Assembly (NCBI GenBank): GCA_028023455.1
Contig: JAQFVV010012971.1
Location: 126,001 to 190,000, forward strand
Length of the DNA: 64,000 nucleotides
Reading direction: 5' to 3'
Source of the DNA: Epiperipatus broadwayi
Taxonomy: Eukaryota > Onychophora > Udeonychophora > Euonychophora > Peripatidae
This document shows, one piece after another, positions 61,883 to 64,000 of this stretch. The position numbers and the translations under genes were made by a program. Within the stretch, counting starts at the first letter, position 1. Every line of letters begins with the position of its first letter. The notes below the pieces were generated by a model that saw nothing but the letters and a program-made list of their open reading frames with translations, was not told the origin of the DNA and did not search any database.

Positions 61883-62735
61883 TATTATTATTTACTTTGC
61901 TGTTATAGCAGTAATTTTTTTAAATTTGTAAAATTTTATTAAATTAATAAGTCAGTTGTATTGTAGGAGCTGGTTAAAATTCTGATAAAGTAAAATCCTA
62001 AAAACATAAAATGTCAGTAAATTAAAAATTAGCAATATCAATTTCATTGTGAAATTATTTTTATAAAACTATTTTACTAAATCAAAATTTTTCTTTAAAA
62101 GATTAAATTCAAATAGAAGTAACTTGTTTTGTTTGACAATAATATTATGTTTTTCTGACTAATATGTCAAAATACTTTAGTTAAATAAAGTCATAATTCA
62201 TTCTTTTCTTATCTCAAATCACATTTTGTTATATTTTGACATGGTTTTTTTTCCTGAAATAAGCATTCTACCTATTAACGACTTGATAAGAAACCAACTA
62301 TATTTTTAATAGATACAAAACAAAAGATTTGTGTTTCAAAGGATAAACTTTATTGAGACACAAAAAGGATTACATAAGTTACATTTTATGTTACATTTGA
62401 AAACATGGGGTCTTAAATACAAATTGATTCATGATACTACATATGTAATAAAGGTTTACAATATTGATAGGAAAGAAAACATGATTTACAGGAATTGAAA
62501 GAAAAAAAATTATTACATAACAAGATACATATCAAATTAGATTTACATAGCTTTTTTTTTAATGTGATATTGAAAAAAATACATGGAAACACATGATAGT
62601 ATGAATGGAAAAAATATGGAGGGGTTGAAGTTGGTATTAGATTGACATATTTGTTCCATAAAAATTGAATTCATTTGCTGCTGAGAGTACTATAGTTTTT
62701 ATAGCTAAATCTTATTGTTCATTTGTTACATAATT
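61883..62735. other. AT-rich non-coding stretch
   Basis: No supported gene. The purine-rich 62340-62640 part has no recognisable frame. Confidence 0.45.
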
Positions 62736-62739
62736 TCCA

Positions 62740-63082
62740 TGTGGAAAAAAAATGAAAAATACTAGTCAGTATGAATTGGAAAATGAAAAAATACTCATTT
62801 AGCATGAATTGCATCTCGGGATAATGGAAAAATACTAGTTCAGCATGAATTCCATATTGGAAAAATGAAAAAAAATAGTAATCAGCCAGAACTGAATCTT
62901 GAGAAAATGGAAAAATACTAGTCAGCATGAATGGCATCATGGGAAAATAGAAAAACTAGTTCTGTATAAATTGCTTTTTGAGAAAATGGAAATGGCTAGT
63001 TTAGCATGAAAAAATAATAGTTAACATGAATATTATCTTGGTAAAATAAAAAAAATACCATTCAGAATGAATTGCATCTTGT
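62740..63082. repeat. ~41 bp imperfect minisatellite, about 8 copies
   Basis: Repeated pattern AAAAATACTAGTCAGCATGA, then ATTGCATCTTGGGAAAATGG, with substitutions and one short extra insertion. The minus-strand frame with recurring FPFSQDSVL/FHYPEMQF-like pieces is translated repeat. Confidence 0.9.
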
Positions 63083-63084
63083 CA

Positions 63085-63600
63085 TATTTAGGTTTTTAGT
63101 ACTTGTAAAGTAAAACATTAAAGCTTGTTACATCGACTGTGAATAAGTGAATTGCTTGCTATGGAGATATCTGATCATATGATATCTCTGTTGCCATATT
63201 ATTTTTAAAATTATCGTTTAATAATTTGATTTTTGTTAAAATTTTGAATAAAAATTAACATAGAACATTGAAAAAAGGTTTAATTAATTCTGAATTGAAC
63301 AAAGTGTGTACAGGGAAGTTTTTTTACCTTTTCAGTTTTGGATTTTTAGTATTTTTTAAATGTAAAACTCTGGAGCTCGTCATCTTGACTCTGAACAGGT
63401 GAACCATTTGCTACAAAACAAAATATTTATCTGTCAATATTTGACGTTTTCAAGATTTTAGATTGTCGATACTTTGAACTGCCAATTTTTGCTTTTGGAA
63501 TTTTGAACAGTCAGTACCGTTGCTGTTGGAATTTTAAATTGACAGGGTTTTTTGGACGGAGTTATAGTTGTCAAGATTTTGGACAGTACTGGTACTAAGC
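63085..63600. repeat. Diverged direct duplication
   Basis: GTTTTTAGTACTTGTAAAGT...GCTTGTTACATCGACTGTGA...GTGAATTGCTTGCTA (63090-63161) corresponds to ATTTTTAGTATTTTTTAAAT...GAGCTCGTCATCTTGACTCT...GTGAACCATTTGCTA (63343-63415), about 255 bases apart. Confidence 0.55.
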
Positions 63601-63684
63601 ATATATATATAATTTGATATTTTTAATTGATTGTTCTGTAATAGATGATTAGACTTCTCAATAGGTATTTATTTTGGGTTAATT

Positions 63685-63800
63685 AAAGGGAATTTGAAAC
63701 CAGACTTTCAAGCTCCCAATAGTCATCCACTTCATCCAACATACCCGATACACATCACCACATACAGGTAAAAAAGATAAATAACTTCAAGCAATTATTA
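63685..63800 (-). repeat. S-family fragment
   Basis: GGGAATTTGAAACCAGACTT, then TCAAGCTCCCAATAG and ACACATCACCACATACAGGT, AAAAAAGATAAAT match the left ends of the minus-oriented units at 18062 and 18530, including the B-box end. Confidence 0.7.
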
Positions 63801-64000
63801 TCCTTAATATTGAGCATTTTAAGTTTTTGTTTTATGTTAATTGATTTTAAATCAAAGTATATATATATATGTATGTATGTATATATATATATATTACAGT
63901 TTTAGTGGGTTTTTTCCAATGTTTAATCTGGACATATGAGTTAAATAGTAAATTGATTTGTTTGTTTGTTTGTTTGTTTGTTCATATTTAATCAATATTT
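63801..64000. repeat. AT-rich end with (TA)n and (TTTG)n
   Basis: A (TA)/(TATG) run at about 63858-63892 and about seven TTTG units at 63957-63982. Confidence 0.85.

Overview
The window looks like intergenic and intronic DNA from a large, AT-rich, repeat-dense animal genome. The evidence is several metazoan-type non-LTR retrotransposon (LINE) remnants, tRNA-derived short retroposons, a hAT transposase fossil, a Penelope-like remnant, long (ATT)n, (TA)n and (GATA)n microsatellites, very sparse coding sequence with GT-AG splice signals, and a 500-N scaffold gap (30473-30972). There are no operons, prokaryotic genes or viral genomes. A marine invertebrate such as a mollusc or cnidarian would fit, but the species cannot be fixed from sequence alone.

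Layout. 0.7-2.6 kb: a compound palindrome of a roughly 240 bp repeat, bracketed by two same-direction copies of a second repeat family (called S here). 3.8-4.4 kb: the end of a GIY-YIG endonuclease of Penelope-like type, followed by a 129 bp tandem duplication. 4.9-7.2 kb: the 5' half of LINE-B, with an esterase-like ORF1 and an APE endonuclease; a 3' fragment of apparently the same family lies inverted at 23.3-24.4 kb. 10.0-10.7 kb: a foldback element. 13.2-15.6 kb: LINE-C, a 5'-truncated RT. 18.0-19.7 kb: an inverted array of S-family units. 24.8-31.0 kb: a nearly complete LINE-A (ORF1 with zinc knuckle, APE endonuclease, RT, C-terminal zinc finger) bracketed by a 41 bp direct repeat; its 3' end falls in the gap. 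32.8 kb: a short tRNA-like retroposon. 33.3-36.4 kb: two minus-strand LINE pieces related to LINE-A, each bounded on both sides by trinucleotide microsatellites. 38.5-40.1 kb: hairpin elements and S-family copies around a (TA)n. 49.5-51.4 kb: a decayed hAT/ZBED5-like transposase. 51.7, 60.7 and 61.3 kb: more tRNA-like short retroposons, one with a perfect 15 bp target-site duplication. 52.9-53.6 kb: a (GATA)n array with recurring spacers. 54.7-56.8 kb: a 2.1 kb poly(A)-tailed retroposed segment with a 17 bp flanking duplication. 59.6-60.3 kb: two foldback elements. 62.7-63.1 kb: a roughly 41 bp minisatellite.

Host genes are represented only by candidate exons. The best is a 202 bp minus-strand exon (22599-22800) encoding a basic, Ser/Thr-rich segment and a transmembrane helix, with good splice sites. 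A possible C-terminal exon lies further along the same strand (8625-8739). A plus-strand candidate terminal exon (42384-42626) ends in a PDZ-ligand-like tail and is followed by AATAAA. None could be assigned to a named gene.

The most interesting items are the LINE pieces embedded in trinucleotide arrays, the minimal tRNA-like retroposons whose anticodon positions differ, and the repeated inverted organisation of short retroposon units. All comparisons were made by eye, with no database search.
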